A DNA stretch of 64,000 nucleotides from JABWAN01 sp041918175 (GCA_041918175.1 JAYRWE010000039.1:62001-126000), one strand, 5' to 3'; numbered from the stretch's first letter, positions 23,186 through 33,536 are shown. Numbers and translations: made by a program. Notes: generated from the sequence alone by a model not told the origin.

Positions 23186-24250
23186 ATGCCCAAATCGAAA
23201 AAACGTCGTTCCAAAAGCGCGGGACTTCCGCCCGGCACGCTCATTCACGTCGGCGAGCAGAAGACCGCGCAAGTCAAAATCACTTTGCTCGATTACGACG
23301 AAGCCTCGTTGCAGGAGAAAGAGCTTGCCAGCGTGCAGGACTGTCTACCGTTTCGTGATCGGCCCACGCGCACGTGGATCAACATCGACGGCCTGCACCA
23401 AGTCGATGCCATCGAGCGCCTCGGCAAACATTTCGGACTGCATCCGCTGGTGTTGGAAGACATCGTCAGCACCGAGCAGCGGCCCAAGCTCGAAGATTTC
23501 GGCGAATATATTTTCCTCGTCACCAAGATGTTGAGTTATGATGAAGCCGCGCAGCAAGTCATCACGGAGCAGGTTAGCCTTGTGCTCGGCGGCAATTTCA
23601 TCATGTCGTTTCAAGAAGGCGCGAAAGACGATTTCATTCCGATTCGCCAACGCATCATCAGCGGCAACGGCCGCATGCGCACGATGGGCGTCGATTATTT
23701 GCTCTACGCGCTGCTGGACGCCATTGTCGATCATTACTTCCTCGTTTTGGATAAACTCGGCGAGCAACTTGAAACGTTGGAAGAGACGTTGCTCACCAAT
23801 CCCACCCAGGCGCAACTCAAAGCAGTACACAAAATCCGGCGCGAGTTCATTCTCATGCGCAAAGCCGTATGGCCGTTGCGCGACGTGGTTGCCACGCTCG
23901 AGCGCCGCGAGTCGGCGTTGATCAAGAGCACAACGACGATTTACCTGCGCGACTTGTTCGATCACCTCGCGCGCGTGATCGACACCATCGAAAATTATCG
24001 CGACCTCGTTTCCGTGTTGCTCGATATCTATCTCTCCAGCTTGAGCAACAAGATGAACGAAGTCATGAAAACGCTCACCATCATCACCACGATTTTTATT
24101 CCGCTCTCGTTTATTGCTGGCGTCTACGGCATGAACTTCGAACACATGCCGGAACTACGCTGGCCTTGGAGTTATCCCGCGGTGCTTCTTGTCATGATCG
24201 CCATCGGCGTGGTCATGGTGTTTTATTTTAAAAAGAGAAAGTGGTTCTGA
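23186..24250 (+). CDS. corA: magnesium/cobalt transporter CorA
   Basis: A 354-residue CorA from ATG 23186 (a TTG two codons upstream is rejected). The N-terminal cytoplasmic domain is followed by two C-terminal membrane helices, with the YGMN signature at the end of the first (GVYGMNFEHMPELRWPW) and a basic KKRKWF terminus. It forms a pentameric Mg2+/Co2+ channel. No clear ribosome binding site is seen; a TATGAT box 5 bp upstream hints at a leaderless or near-leaderless transcript. Confidence 0.95.
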   Translation: MPKSKKRRSKSAGLPPGTLIHVGEQKTAQVKITLLDYDEASLQEKELASVQDCLPFRDRPTRTWINIDGLHQVDAIERLGKHFGLHPLVLEDIVSTEQRPKLEDFGEYIFLVTKMLSYDEAAQQVITEQVSLVLGGNFIMSFQEGAKDDFIPIRQRIISGNGRMRTMGVDYLLYALLDAIVDHYFLVLDKLGEQLETLEETLLTNPTQAQLKAVHKIRREFILMRKAVWPLRDVVATLERRESALIKSTTTIYLRDLFDHLARVIDTIENYRDLVSVLLDIYLSSLSNKMNEVMKTLTIITTIFIPLSFIAGVYGMNFEHMPELRWPWSYPAVLLVMIAIGVVMVFYFKKRKWF

Positions 24251-24252
24251 AG

Positions 24253-24480
<228 letters not shown>

Positions 24481-24489
24481 ATCTTACGC

Positions 24490-25425
24490 ATGGAAGTTTC
24501 TCGCATACAAGAAGTGCTGAACACCGCTGTCGCGTTGGCGCGTTTGAATACCGCAGGCGCGCCGGCGAGTTATATTCCGGAGTTGGCGCATGCGCCGCTG
24601 GAAATGACGAGCGCGGCAATAACATTATGCCGCGGCGGCGGTCTCGTTGCCGGTGATGCAGCGCAACATCGCTTTACCATGCAAAGCGTGGCGAAAGTGA
24701 TTCTGCTCGCGGGCATGTTGGAAGAGAAGGGCGAGCAGCAAGTGTTCTCGTGGATCGATGCCGAGCCTTCGGGGTTGCCGTTTTCATCTGCGGCGCAACT
24801 CGACATCTTTGGGCCAACGCCTTCGAATCCTTTGTTAAATGCGGGCGCGATTGTTTTGTGCAGCCATATTGCAGGAGAACGGGAAGAGCGGCTGGCGTGG
24901 CTGGAGCGCTGGGGAGAGAAACTTTTGGGCGGTCGCGTGCAGATTAACCCGCGCGTGTTTTATTCCGAATTGCAAACCGGAGATCGCAATCGCGCGCTTG
25001 CGTATTTGATGAAGAGCAATGGCGTGATTCGCGGCGACATCGCGGAGATTTTGCACACGTATTTTTATCTCTGCTCGATTGAGGCGGACGTGATGCAAGC
25101 GAGTCGCATGGGCATGTTGCTCGCCAATCGCGGCTGCGATCACACGGGCGCGCGCGTGCTCGCGGAGCGCACGGTTGCGATTGTCACGGCGATCATGGCG
25201 ACGAGCGGATTGTATGATGAATCGGGCATGCATCTCGTGCGCACGGGATTGCCGGCGAAGAGCGGCGTGTCGGGTTTGATTGTCGCGGTGGCATTGGGCC
25301 AGGCAGGCATTGCGGTCGCGAGTCCGCGTATCAATGAAAAGGGAGGAAGCGTGCGCGGGCACGTGATGCTCGAACATATTTCGCGCGAACTCGGTTGGCA
25401 CTTTGCGACGCAGCGTTTTGAGTAG
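24490..25425 (+). CDS. glsA: glutaminase (GlsA family)
   Basis: A 311-residue serine-dependent glutaminase that hydrolyses glutamine to glutamate and ammonia. The S-x-x-K pair is Ser66/Lys69 (MQSVAKV). Further motifs are NPLLNAGAIVLC, YSELQTGDRNRALAYLMKS and the C-terminal AKSGVSGLIVA. The fold is beta-lactamase-like. No ribosome binding site is evident because the leader is minisatellite DNA, so expression might depend on repeat copy number; this is inference. Length is normal. Confidence 0.95.
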   Translation: MEVSRIQEVLNTAVALARLNTAGAPASYIPELAHAPLEMTSAAITLCRGGGLVAGDAAQHRFTMQSVAKVILLAGMLEEKGEQQVFSWIDAEPSGLPFSSAAQLDIFGPTPSNPLLNAGAIVLCSHIAGEREERLAWLERWGEKLLGGRVQINPRVFYSELQTGDRNRALAYLMKSNGVIRGDIAEILHTYFYLCSIEADVMQASRMGMLLANRGCDHTGARVLAERTVAIVTAIMATSGLYDESGMHLVRTGLPAKSGVSGLIVAVALGQAGIAVASPRINEKGGSVRGHVMLEHISRELGWHFATQRFE

Positions 25426-25520
25426 TAACTGTTATCTTAGTTTTTAGTCATGGTGAGCGGAGTCGAACCATGATAACGCCCTTCGACTCCGCTATGCGTT
25501 TTGAGGTGCTTGCTCGTGGT

Positions 25521-25581
25521 GGAGAACACCCCCCTGGCCCCCCTCAAGGGGGGAATTATTGTGTGCTCGGACTTTTCAAAA
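25521..25581. repeat. C-rich direct repeat, copy D1
   Basis: About 60 bp containing AACACCCCCCTGGCCCCCCT, AAGGGGGGAATTATTG and TGTGCTCGG, nearly identical to copy D2 181 bp downstream. A shortened relative lies at 33337-33374 on the other strand. Confidence 0.75.
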
Positions 25582-25701
25582 TGACGTCGGGAAAGTCTCC
25601 CGCATGGGTGTCATCGCAGCACAGCACGCAACGCGTCACAGCTTTGGAGTGGGATCAATCTGCAGCAGCGCATTTATGCGTTTAGAAGCCTTCACTGTGC
25701 T

Positions 25702-25761
25702 GGAGAACACCCCCCTAACCCCCCTCAAGGGGGGAATTATTGTGTGCTCGGTCTTTTCAAA
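25702..25761. repeat. C-rich direct repeat, copy D2
   Basis: Second copy of the 25521-25581 repeat, differing at a few positions. The DNA between the copies holds no plausible gene. Confidence 0.75.
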
Positions 25762-25985
25762 AGCATTCTCAAACATAAAAATGATGATGGAAGATATTGG
25801 GCACTGCTCATTTTGCAAAGATCAGTTCAGCAGCGGGATGCAATCGCTTTGAAGTCACCTCGCTTGCAAAGGCCACCGCGGTAAACAAGCGGAGATGACA
25901 CGCAAGAACGCGCAGCGACAAGCCATAAAAAAAATCAAATGGAGCAAGTCGACAAGCGCATGCACGCTGAGTTTGCTCTAAAAAT

Positions 25986-26015
25986 AAAACGCACGGCTTG
26001 TGACCGTGCGTTTTG
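25986..26015. terminator. bidirectional rho-independent terminator
   Basis: Stem CGCACGG / CCGTGCG (25990-25996 and 26004-26010) with a 7-base loop, preceded by AAAA and followed by TTTTGTTTT. The A and T flanks let it work on both strands, between convergent glsA and the giant surface-protein gene. Confidence 0.85.
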
Positions 26016-26100
26016 TTTTATGCGAAACCCAACTTGCAATGACGTTCAATTCGTAGCCGCGGGTTATGTGGATGATACGATACCCCACAAGGGGGTAGGG

Positions 26101-29100
26101 CTACTTTACCATTTCTAACCTGCCGCGCAGCACGCGGTCATTGACTTCCAGCAGATAAAAGTATGATCCGCTCGCTACGGTTTGTCCGTTGCGATCTTTG
26201 CCATTCCAGCGGCTTTCGAAAATGCCGGCGTGCAGATCGCGATCGAGGAGGTTGCGCACCACTGCGCCGCGCACGTCGAAAATACGCAGCCGCACGCGGG
26301 CTGGCTCATGCAAACGAAAACGAATGGTCGTCTCCGGATTGAAGGGATTGGGATAGGCGGAAATCTCCGGGCCTGCGGCTTCGTTGGCAACGATCAACTC
26401 TGCAGTGGGATTGGCGTTTGCTTTCGGCGCGCTGTTGAGAAAGTGATTATACCAAACATCATTGGTCGTCACATTGCCGCCGCAAAGCATCATGCCGGGG
26501 TTCGAGTAAAAAGATTGCATGTAGCCTGCGAGGTCGCCGAAGTTGTCGCTATCGTGTTTGAGCAAGACGGTGGCGGTTTGCGCTTCCAACGAGGCTTCAT
26601 CGCCAAACGCGCAGGACTTATACTCCGCGAGATTCGGCGTGTAATTGCGCACGCCGAAGAGATAAAGGCGTTGCTGGCTCGCGTTGATTGCAACCACGGG
26701 CGAGTTCCATCGATTGCCCACTGCGACTTTATATTTCTGCCAAGTGCCGGCAACGGTGCGTTCATATAACGTATTGCGCACGTCGGTGGGCCCGGCGGCG
26801 TTGCTATTGCGCGTAAGCAAATAAAGCTTGCCCTGCGGCGTTGCTTGCGCGCTGATCCATTGATCGCCGCGTTCCACGCCAAAGAAGGTGAGGTTCGCGC
26901 TTTCATCCGTCCAGCTATTGGTTGCCGCACCATCTTGATGGCGCAAGAAGCCGTAGTCCACGCCGCCGTTTGCTGCGGTCATGCCATAGAACACGCCGAC
27001 TTGCGCAACGTTGTTGGGGCGAAACATTACGCCGTCAACCATGCCGCTGCCGCCGGCGAGGCCGGATTTCAACACCAGTGTTGCAGACCACGTCACGCCA
27101 TTGTCGGTGGAAACTTTGGCTTCGAGCGCGCCGAGATTGATGCGGAAGAGCCAAAGCTCGCCATTGTGCGCGCGTGTCATGGCGAGCGCATGGCCGGTTT
27201 TGCCGTGGCCAAAGTCTGCGACGTTCGCGGCGACCATGTCTTCTACCCAAGCCGTGCCGTTATGAAACCAGCGGCTAAACTTGGTGTTCTTCTCGTGCGA
27301 GGTGACGAAGTACAACTTGCTGTTGGCAGAATCAAGCACAGCGTCGATGCGCAACGGGGCGCGCGAGTCGAGTTTCACATCGCGCGTCCATGTGCCGGCG
27401 TTGTATTTCCAGAGATGCCAATCCGTCAAGACGGAGTCAAACGCAATGAGCCACCACGTATTTTTGAAATGGAAAAGTTTGCCTGTGCCGCTGCGATCCA
27501 AAGTTGCATCCGTGGTTGCATGCAACTGAGCGCCAATCGTGCCGCTCGAAGGCGGCGCGGAGGGCAGCGCATTGAGTGTGTAACTCGGCGAAGTGACGTC
27601 GCTGGTTTGCACGCTGGTGTGTGCTTGCAAGGTATAACTGCCCGCACTCGTAGGATTCACAACGCCCGCGCTCGCCTCAAAGATCAGCGTGAGGTTGGCA
27701 TTGTTTGCGAGCGCATTCGGCACGGTCACCAGCGCTTGCCGATTGGCGGGATTCGTCGTCACGCTTGCTGCACTTGCGCCATTGACCAACACCGCTGCGT
27801 TGAGCATGCTTGCGGGAATCGTTGTGCCGTTCGGCCAAGTTATCGTGATCGTGCCGCTGTTCGCCGCGAGCGCGCCGAGGCTGCCGAGCTTGAGGCTGAT
27901 CGTATATTGCGCGGTGCGCGTCACCGTGTCCGGCGCAACGCTCACGCTGTTGACAACGAGCGCGGTTGAAGTGGCTGCGACGATATTATAATTCGGCGAA
28001 GAAATGTTTGTAGTTTGCGCGCTCGTTTGCGCCTGCAAAGCATAAGCGCCTGCCGTGCTCGGATTCACCAAGCCTGCGCTTGTGGTGAAAACGAGAGCGA
28101 CTGCGGCATTGTTTGCGAGCGCATTGGGCACAGTGACCGTCGCTTGTCGATTGGCAACATTCGTGGCTACGCTTGCGGCATTAGCGCCATTCACCGTGGC
28201 CGCAGTGTTCGCAATACTCGCAGGCACTGTGGTGCCATTGGGCCATGTGATTGTGATGGTGCCGCTGTTCGCTGCAAGTGCGCCGAGGCTGCCGAGCGTG
28301 AGATTGATCGTATATTGCGCGGTGCGTGAAACCGTATCGGGCGCTACGCTCACGCTATTCACCGCAAGCGGCGTTGAAGTCGCGCCCGGCGTGATGCTGT
28401 AGCTCGGCGAAAGCACATTCGTCGGTTCAACGGAAGTGTGCGCTTGCAAAGTATAATTGCCTGTGCCGGGATTCACGATGCCCGCGCTATTCAAAAACGC
28501 GAGCGAGACTACCGCGCCGTTGGAAAGATCATCCGGAATCGTGACCGCAACTTGCCGCGTCGCCGGTGTCGTCGTGACGGCACTCGCCTCGCTACCGTTT
28601 ACGGTTACGGCGCTCGTTGCCATGCTCGCGGGAATCGTCGTGCCGCTCGGCCATGTGATAATGATCTCGTCGCTGTTGTCGTTTAGCTCGCCGTTCGCAC
28701 CCAATGTCAACCCGATGGTATAAGTCGCGTTCAACAATTCCGTCGTGGGATTCACGGTTACGCTATTCACGATCAGCGTGTTGGTTGAGCCGCCGCCGCT
28801 CCCACCGCCGCTGCCATTAAGCCCAAGCAGCGCATACCAAATTTCACTGCCACCTTGATCTTCCGCGCATACGAGCAAGCCCGTGCTGCCATTCACACGA
28901 TCGCGCGGTACGGAGATGTTGTTGTAACCGCCTTTGTCCATCAAATCTACTGCGCTCGCATTGGCCAATGAACCCTCATCGCCAATCGCGCAGCGTTTGT
29001 ATTGCGCTTTCTCCGGCGAGCCTTCTTGCGTGCCCATCACATATACATGGCTATTGGTTTCATCCACGACCACTGCGGGCCGCGTCCAACCGCCGCCGTA

Positions 29101-31989
29101 TTGCACCACGTAGTTTGACCAACTGCCGCCGCTGCTGCGTTTGAACAGGCCAATGCCCGGGGCCGAACCACCGTCAGGGTGAGTTTTGTAGATGAAATAA
29201 AGTTCGTTGTTTTGGCTTACGGCCATGGACATGTGATCGTCGGCATCGGCATTGTTTGGTTGCGGCATGCTGCTCGTTTCATCGCTCCACGTGCCGTCGC
29301 TGTCGCCATCTTTGTGTTTGAGAAAACCGTAAATTGCTCCGCTCGCGGTATTCTCCGCATAGCCCACACCGACATAGTTTGTGCCGCCAATCGCAAACGT
29401 GACTGCATCCACCAAGCCCGTGCTCACGATGCCGCTCTTCACCGTAAGGATTGAAGACCAACTCGCGCCGTCATTGGTGGATTTCATCGCATCCACTTTT
29501 GAGGATTTATATCGAAACGCCCAGAGTTCGCCGTTCTTCGCTTTGGTGAGCACGATGCAATACTCGCCCGTGAACGTAAAGTTCGAGAGCGTTACGGGAA
29601 AACCGCCGTCAATGCTGAATGAGCCGCCGCTATAGGTCAAACGCGAGAAGCGCGTGCCCGAACCGGAAGACGTGGCGAGCAAGACATAGAGCTTGTTCGT
29701 CGCCGCATCCATGTAACAATCCGGGCGTGTGCTGCTGCGTTCATCTAGCGCAACTTGCGCGGACCAAGTGCTGCCGTTGAGTTTCCACAAATACCACTTT
29801 GCGTCCGAACTTTTACGCGCCAGCGTCCACCACGTGCCGTCATGATAAAACGGACGATTTTGATTCGGCTTGTTATAGCCGCCCGCAGAGCCGGTGATCG
29901 CAAAATCCTCGCCCGTGGGCGGTGCGCTCGCAGCAGTGATGGCGTACATATTCGAAGTGACCGGCGTGGTCTCTACGCTCGTTGCCACGCTCAAGGTAAA
30001 ATTGCCCGCGCTGTTCGGATTCGTGATTGCGGTCGAAGGCAAAAGGAGCGAGAGCGCGGCATTGTTATCGAGCGTCAACGACGCGGGCGCCGTTATCGTC
30101 ACGGTGTGCGCGCCGCTATTGCCGGTGGCCGTGGCATTCACACCATTGATGGTCACGTTGCTCAAGCTGCCGTTGGTCACGCTCGTGACATTGTTAAACG
30201 TGAGCGTAATCGTGCTCGTGCCTGCGAGCAAGCGACCCTGCGCGCCGAGATTGCATGTAATCGTGTACGATGCAGCGCTATTCACCGTGTTCGGGCTTGG
30301 CGTTACGTTCGCAATTGAAACTTGCGTCGTCGCACTTGTGATCGCATAATTCGGTGAAGTGCCGGAGGTGGTTTGCGCGCTCGTGCGCGCTTGCAGAGTA
30401 TAATTGCCCGCCGTGGAAGGATTGAGCAAACCTGCACCGCTATTGAATACAATCGACACGCTCGCGTCATTCGCCAAAGCGATCGGCGTGGTAATCGTCA
30501 CTTCGCGCGTTGCGCTGTTCGCTGCAACGCTTGCGGCATTATTGCCATTCACGCTCACTTGGCTGGCTGCAATGCTGCTTGGCACATGCGTGTTGTTTGG
30601 AAATTGTATCGTGATCGTGCCGCTGCCGCTTGCCAACGCACCGCTGCTGCCGAGCGTGAGCGGGATGGTGTAGCTCGCGTTCGTGTTCGCTTCGCTGTTT
30701 GAAAGAGAAATAGTTCCGACCACAACTGCACCGGCAGGAGGCGGGCCGCCGCCACCGCTGCCACCAAGCTCGTTGAACCAAATGTCGGCAGTCTCGGCAT
30801 TATCCACGCAAACCATCAATGTTGTGGCTGCGCCAAAGTTGGGAGCGCTCGGCACGCTGAGATCGACAAAGTCATTCACGCTAGCGCTAAACAAAATCGA
30901 AGCAGCCGCATTCGCCAAGCTGCTCTCACTGCCTACCGCGCAGCTTTTATATTCCGCCTGTCCCGTCGCCAGATTGATGCCCATTACATGCAGAGCATTG
31001 TTGGCGGGATGCAAAGCCACGGCCGGGCTGAACCATGCTGCGGAAGTATTCACTGCAAACGCTTGCCATGAACCGTTGCTCGCGCTGCGTTTGAACAACG
31101 TGTTGTTCGCCTCGCCGCTGCTGGCGCCAATGTTTTGCGTGAGCAAAAAAAGATTATTGGCATTGTCAGCCGTGAGCGCAATCTCATTTGTTGCATGCGC
31201 GCTGCCCGAGAGCACAAGGCTCGCAGTCTCATCGCTCCACACGTTGTCGGCCTCTGAGTCTTTGTGTTTGATAAAACCAAAGCGACTGCCCGCGCCGTCT
31301 TTCTCGCCATAAGCCACGCCGACATAATCTTCCGATGACGTCGTGAATGCCACGGCATCCGTAACGCCGGAAGTATTCAAGCCGCTTTTGATTGTAATGA
31401 CAGCAGACCAAGTTGCGCCGTCGTCCGCAGAACTTTTGGCTTGCACGCTCGTGCCGCTGATGCGAAAGAGCCAGAGCTTGCCGTTCTTTGCTCGCGCCAT
31501 GCTCACCCGGTTTGTGCCGTCGTCCAGGAAGTCGCTCAAACGCAAAGGAAAGCCGCTGTTAATCGACCATGCGCCCGCGCTGTATGTGAGCCGCAGAAAA
31601 TCCGGCTTCGAATCATTCGAGAGCATGAGGAAGAGACGATTGTTGCCCGCATCGAGCAGCGCATCGGGAATGCGTGACGAAGAAGTGGTCACGAGCAACG
31701 TCGGCGTCCACGTACTCGTTGCGACCTCGTGCTTCCAAATATGCCAATCGCTTTCGCCGTCGATGACGGCGAGCGCCCACCATTTGCCGTCGTGATAAAA
31801 CACTTTGCTTTGGTTGGATTTGTAAAAATCCGAATCTGTATCAACCGAGAGGGGCGCGCCCTGCGCGAAAACAGTATCCGATGCAGCGCCGAAAAACGCG
31901 CACAACAGGAGTGCGAAAAGCAGCATGCGCCCCGCAACTCCACGCCGCGTTGTCGCCGTGGTTTTGTAATGGGAGACTTGCAAAGTCAT
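26101..31989 (-). CDS. giant secreted multidomain protein: three BNR-like propeller modules, five Ig-like modules, FlgD-like C-terminal sorting domain
   Basis: A 1,962-residue exported protein. A signal peptide (MLLFALLLCAFFGAASD region, residues ~22-43) is followed by propeller-like module 1 (about 31860-30770 on the DNA), two Ig-like modules (30730-29910), module 2 (29900-28800), three Ig-like modules (28780-27560), module 3 (27545-26420) and the C-terminal YPNPFNPETTIRF to GSYFYLLEV domain. The propeller modules share FYHDGKWW-type starts, W-x-LWK, and KSGL-x-G-VDAV motifs. Ig modules share NSVSVAPDTV and ITITWPNGT; modules 4 and 5 are alike at DNA level. The C-terminal domain is the FlgD-like type used for surface attachment or type IX-like secretion in FCB bacteria. 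AAAGGA lies 8 bases before the start. Function is probably surface binding or recognition; no catalytic motif was identified. Confidence 0.88.
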   Translation of the reverse strand: MTLQVSHYKTTATTRRGVAGRMLLFALLLCAFFGAASDTVFAQGAPLSVDTDSDFYKSNQSKVFYHDGKWWALAVIDGESDWHIWKHEVATSTWTPTLLVTTSSSRIPDALLDAGNNRLFLMLSNDSKPDFLRLTYSAGAWSINSGFPLRLSDFLDDGTNRVSMARAKNGKLWLFRISGTSVQAKSSADDGATWSAVITIKSGLNTSGVTDAVAFTTSSEDYVGVAYGEKDGAGSRFGFIKHKDSEADNVWSDETASLVLSGSAHATNEIALTADNANNLFLLTQNIGASSGEANNTLFKRSASNGSWQAFAVNTSAAWFSPAVALHPANNALHVMGINLATGQAEYKSCAVGSESSLANAAASILFSASVNDFVDLSVPSAPNFGAATTLMVCVDNAETADIWFNELGGSGGGGPPPAGAVVVGTISLSNSEANTNASYTIPLTLGSSGALASGSGTITIQFPNNTHVPSSIAASQVSVNGNNAASVAANSATREVTITTPIALANDASVSIVFNSGAGLLNPSTAGNYTLQARTSAQTTSGTSPNYAITSATTQVSIANVTPSPNTVNSAASYTITCNLGAQGRLLAGTSTITLTFNNVTSVTNGSLSNVTINGVNATATGNSGAHTVTITAPASLTLDNNAALSLLLPSTAITNPNSAGNFTLSVATSVETTPVTSNMYAITAASAPPTGEDFAITGSAGGYNKPNQNRPFYHDGTWWTLARKSSDAKWYLWKLNGSTWSAQVALDERSSTRPDCYMDAATNKLYVLLATSSGSGTRFSRLTYSGGSFSIDGGFPVTLSNFTFTGEYCIVLTKAKNGELWAFRYKSSKVDAMKSTNDGASWSSILTVKSGIVSTGLVDAVTFAIGGTNYVGVGYAENTASGAIYGFLKHKDGDSDGTWSDETSSMPQPNNADADDHMSMAVSQNNELYFIYKTHPDGGSAPGIGLFKRSSGGSWSNYVVQYGGGWTRPAVVVDETNSHVYVMGTQEGSPEKAQYKRCAIGDEGSLANASAVDLMDKGGYNNISVPRDRVNGSTGLLVCAEDQGGSEIWYALLGLNGSGGGSGGGSTNTLIVNSVTVNPTTELLNATYTIGLTLGANGELNDNSDEIIITWPSGTTIPASMATSAVTVNGSEASAVTTTPATRQVAVTIPDDLSNGAVVSLAFLNSAGIVNPGTGNYTLQAHTSVEPTNVLSPSYSITPGATSTPLAVNSVSVAPDTVSRTAQYTINLTLGSLGALAANSGTITITWPNGTTVPASIANTAATVNGANAASVATNVANRQATVTVPNALANNAAVALVFTTSAGLVNPSTAGAYALQAQTSAQTTNISSPNYNIVAATSTALVVNSVSVAPDTVTRTAQYTISLKLGSLGALAANSGTITITWPNGTTIPASMLNAAVLVNGASAASVTTNPANRQALVTVPNALANNANLTLIFEASAGVVNPTSAGSYTLQAHTSVQTSDVTSPSYTLNALPSAPPSSGTIGAQLHATTDATLDRSGTGKLFHFKNTWWLIAFDSVLTDWHLWKYNAGTWTRDVKLDSRAPLRIDAVLDSANSKLYFVTSHEKNTKFSRWFHNGTAWVEDMVAANVADFGHGKTGHALAMTRAHNGELWLFRINLGALEAKVSTDNGVTWSATLVLKSGLAGGSGMVDGVMFRPNNVAQVGVFYGMTAANGGVDYGFLRHQDGAATNSWTDESANLTFFGVERGDQWISAQATPQGKLYLLTRNSNAAGPTDVRNTLYERTVAGTWQKYKVAVGNRWNSPVVAINASQQRLYLFGVRNYTPNLAEYKSCAFGDEASLEAQTATVLLKHDSDNFGDLAGYMQSFYSNPGMMLCGGNVTTNDVWYNHFLNSAPKANANPTAELIVANEAAGPEISAYPNPFNPETTIRFRLHEPARVRLRIFDVRGAVVRNLLDRDLHAGIFESRWNGKDRNGQTVASGSYFYLLEVNDRVLRGRLEMVK

Positions 31990-32468
31990 GTGGAAATCCT
32001 TTCAGGAAGCAAAAACTGCTGCGGCAAGTTGGTCTTGCCCACGATGCTTTATAAAACGGGTGATGGTCGATAGGTAGTGAGGTTAAACGAGTTGTTCATT
32101 TGATCTCACACTTGCTGAGGTGGGAGAAGCAAAACGTGCGGCACAATTCGGCCTTTTCGGAAAGGAAAAAACGACAACACAAAATCGTATGAGAGTACCG
32201 CGTGCTCTTCATGCTTGCGGAATGAATGAGAGAAGGGCGAGAGAATTTACAGAAGGTGGTCGGAGATTGAAGGCAGAGTGGGTTCGCTTGGCGAGACAGG
32301 CAATTGCACGGCGAGGCTTACAGAAAGCACTTCGCTGCGCTAAACACACGCGTGCAGCGGCGGGCAAAACAATTTATGGTTGGTCCTGTTGTGGAACACG
32401 CCTTCGTCTGATGATGAAGCATATGATGAAGACGTGAGGCCACAGCAGCGCAAGAGGCGGGAGGAGCG
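31990..32468. other. intergenic region upstream of the giant protein gene
   Basis: About 480 bp with no convincing gene on either strand. A 105-codon plus-strand frame exists but is Arg/Lys-rich with no family resemblance. The promoter of the giant gene should lie near 32000-32100; I could not pick out clear boxes. Confidence 0.5.
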
Positions 32469-33293
32469 TCACTCCTCGGTTCGGGGTTTCTTCCAAAACG
32501 GATAAATCAATCTCGGCAGCAGCTTTGTGGGAAACTCTTCCATTTTATCAAAGCCGAGGCGTGCGGGTTGCCCGCCGTCTTTCGGCATATACGCCGTGCC
32601 GAAAATCCAATCCCACACGCTCAACACCACGCCGAAATTTTTGCCATGATCACCGCGCAAGATGAGATCATGATGCCACACATGCATGCGCGGCGAGTTG
32701 ATCACATAGCGCAGCGGGCCCCAACTGATATTCAAGTTCGAATGATTGAGATGGCCGATGAGCGTGGTCACAATCGCAATGGGCAAAATCACGTCGCCGC
32801 TCACGCCGAGCATGACCAACGGCAGATAGGTGAGGCTTTTATAAACCACGATCTCCATCCAATGAAACCGCATGTTGCCGATCCAATCCAACTCTTCGAT
32901 GCTGTGATGCAGCTTGTGAAATTCCCAGAGCCATGAAACGCGATGCAACAGGTTATGCACGCACCATTCGAGAAAATCGCGGAACACGAGAAAGACCGTG
33001 AATTGCACCCACCACGCGCTGCTCGTGAGAAGCTGCACAGACTCCGGCGGCGTGATAGTCCAACCCAAAAACGTATTGTTGATTTGCTGCGCGACCCAAT
33101 TGCTGAGATAGGCGAGCAGAATGCCGGCGTAATGCCCGTTGAACACAAGCCAGAAAAAATCCTGCCCGATTTGTTTGCGCCACGCTTTCTGCTCTTTGCG
33201 CCACGGCGCGAGGCGTTCGAGTATCCAACAGAAGAGTGAAACCATTAACAACCAGAAGAAGTATCCGCGCGTGTCCCAAATGATGTGCAGCAT
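32469..33293 (-). CDS. sterol desaturase / fatty acid hydroxylase family protein
   Basis: A 274-residue integral membrane di-iron oxygenase-type protein. Histidine clusters typical of the family are HNLLH, HKLHH, HLNH and HVWHHD; hydrophobic segments lie at about 10-25, 50-65, 95-108 and 160-185. Family members hydroxylate or desaturate lipids at the cytoplasmic face of the membrane. CGGAGAAACC precedes the ATG. No neighbouring lipid genes indicate its substrate. Confidence 0.9.
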   Translation of the reverse strand: MLHIIWDTRGYFFWLLMVSLFCWILERLAPWRKEQKAWRKQIGQDFFWLVFNGHYAGILLAYLSNWVAQQINNTFLGWTITPPESVQLLTSSAWWVQFTVFLVFRDFLEWCVHNLLHRVSWLWEFHKLHHSIEELDWIGNMRFHWMEIVVYKSLTYLPLVMLGVSGDVILPIAIVTTLIGHLNHSNLNISWGPLRYVINSPRMHVWHHDLILRGDHGKNFGVVLSVWDWIFGTAYMPKDGGQPARLGFDKMEEFPTKLLPRLIYPFWKKPRTEE

Positions 33294-33336
33294 GATTCGG
33301 TTTCTCCGTGGTGTAACAGCTTTTTTTCAGAGGGCG

Positions 33337-33374
33337 TTTGAAAAATCCCCCTCGAGGGGTTAGGGGGTGTTGCA
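33337..33374. repeat. C-rich repeat, shortened copy D3
   Basis: TCCCCCTCGAGGGGTTAGGG followed by GGTGTTGCA is the reverse complement of a shortened D-type repeat (compare 25521-25581), lying upstream of the hydroxylase gene. Confidence 0.5.
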
Positions 33375-33417
33375 TGATAACGTGGCACTATCAATTGCCG
33401 TTCTTAATAAAATCGAG

Positions 33418-33536
33418 GTCATTCAGAAGAAATCTTCTTAAGTACTGGGCAGTATCGCCGGCGAGTGAAAGGATTCCGGCTGAATGACAGATCGTGGAGG
33501 AACTCGTCGATTTTTGAAAGTCAAAACTCATAAGGC
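33418..33536. repeat. family A repeat with one conserved flank (copy A5)
   Basis: Hairpin core 33418-33488 (GTCATTCAGAAG ... GAATGAC), continuing right into TCGATTTTTGAAAGTC and CATAAGGC, which matches the right terminal repeat of copy A6. The left flank does not match, so this copy may be truncated. Confidence 0.7.

Noticed and set aside
26082..26103. Possible second terminator for the giant gene
   Set aside because: The C-rich short palindrome has no T-tract and belongs to a dispersed repeat class; the true terminator is at 25986-26015.
26845..27969. 374-codon plus-strand ORF inside the giant gene
   Set aside because: Antisense shadow of a repetitive coding region.
32120..32437. 105-codon plus-strand ORF upstream of the hydroxylase gene
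   Set aside because: Arg/Lys-rich with no domain and no upstream ribosome binding site; judged non-coding.
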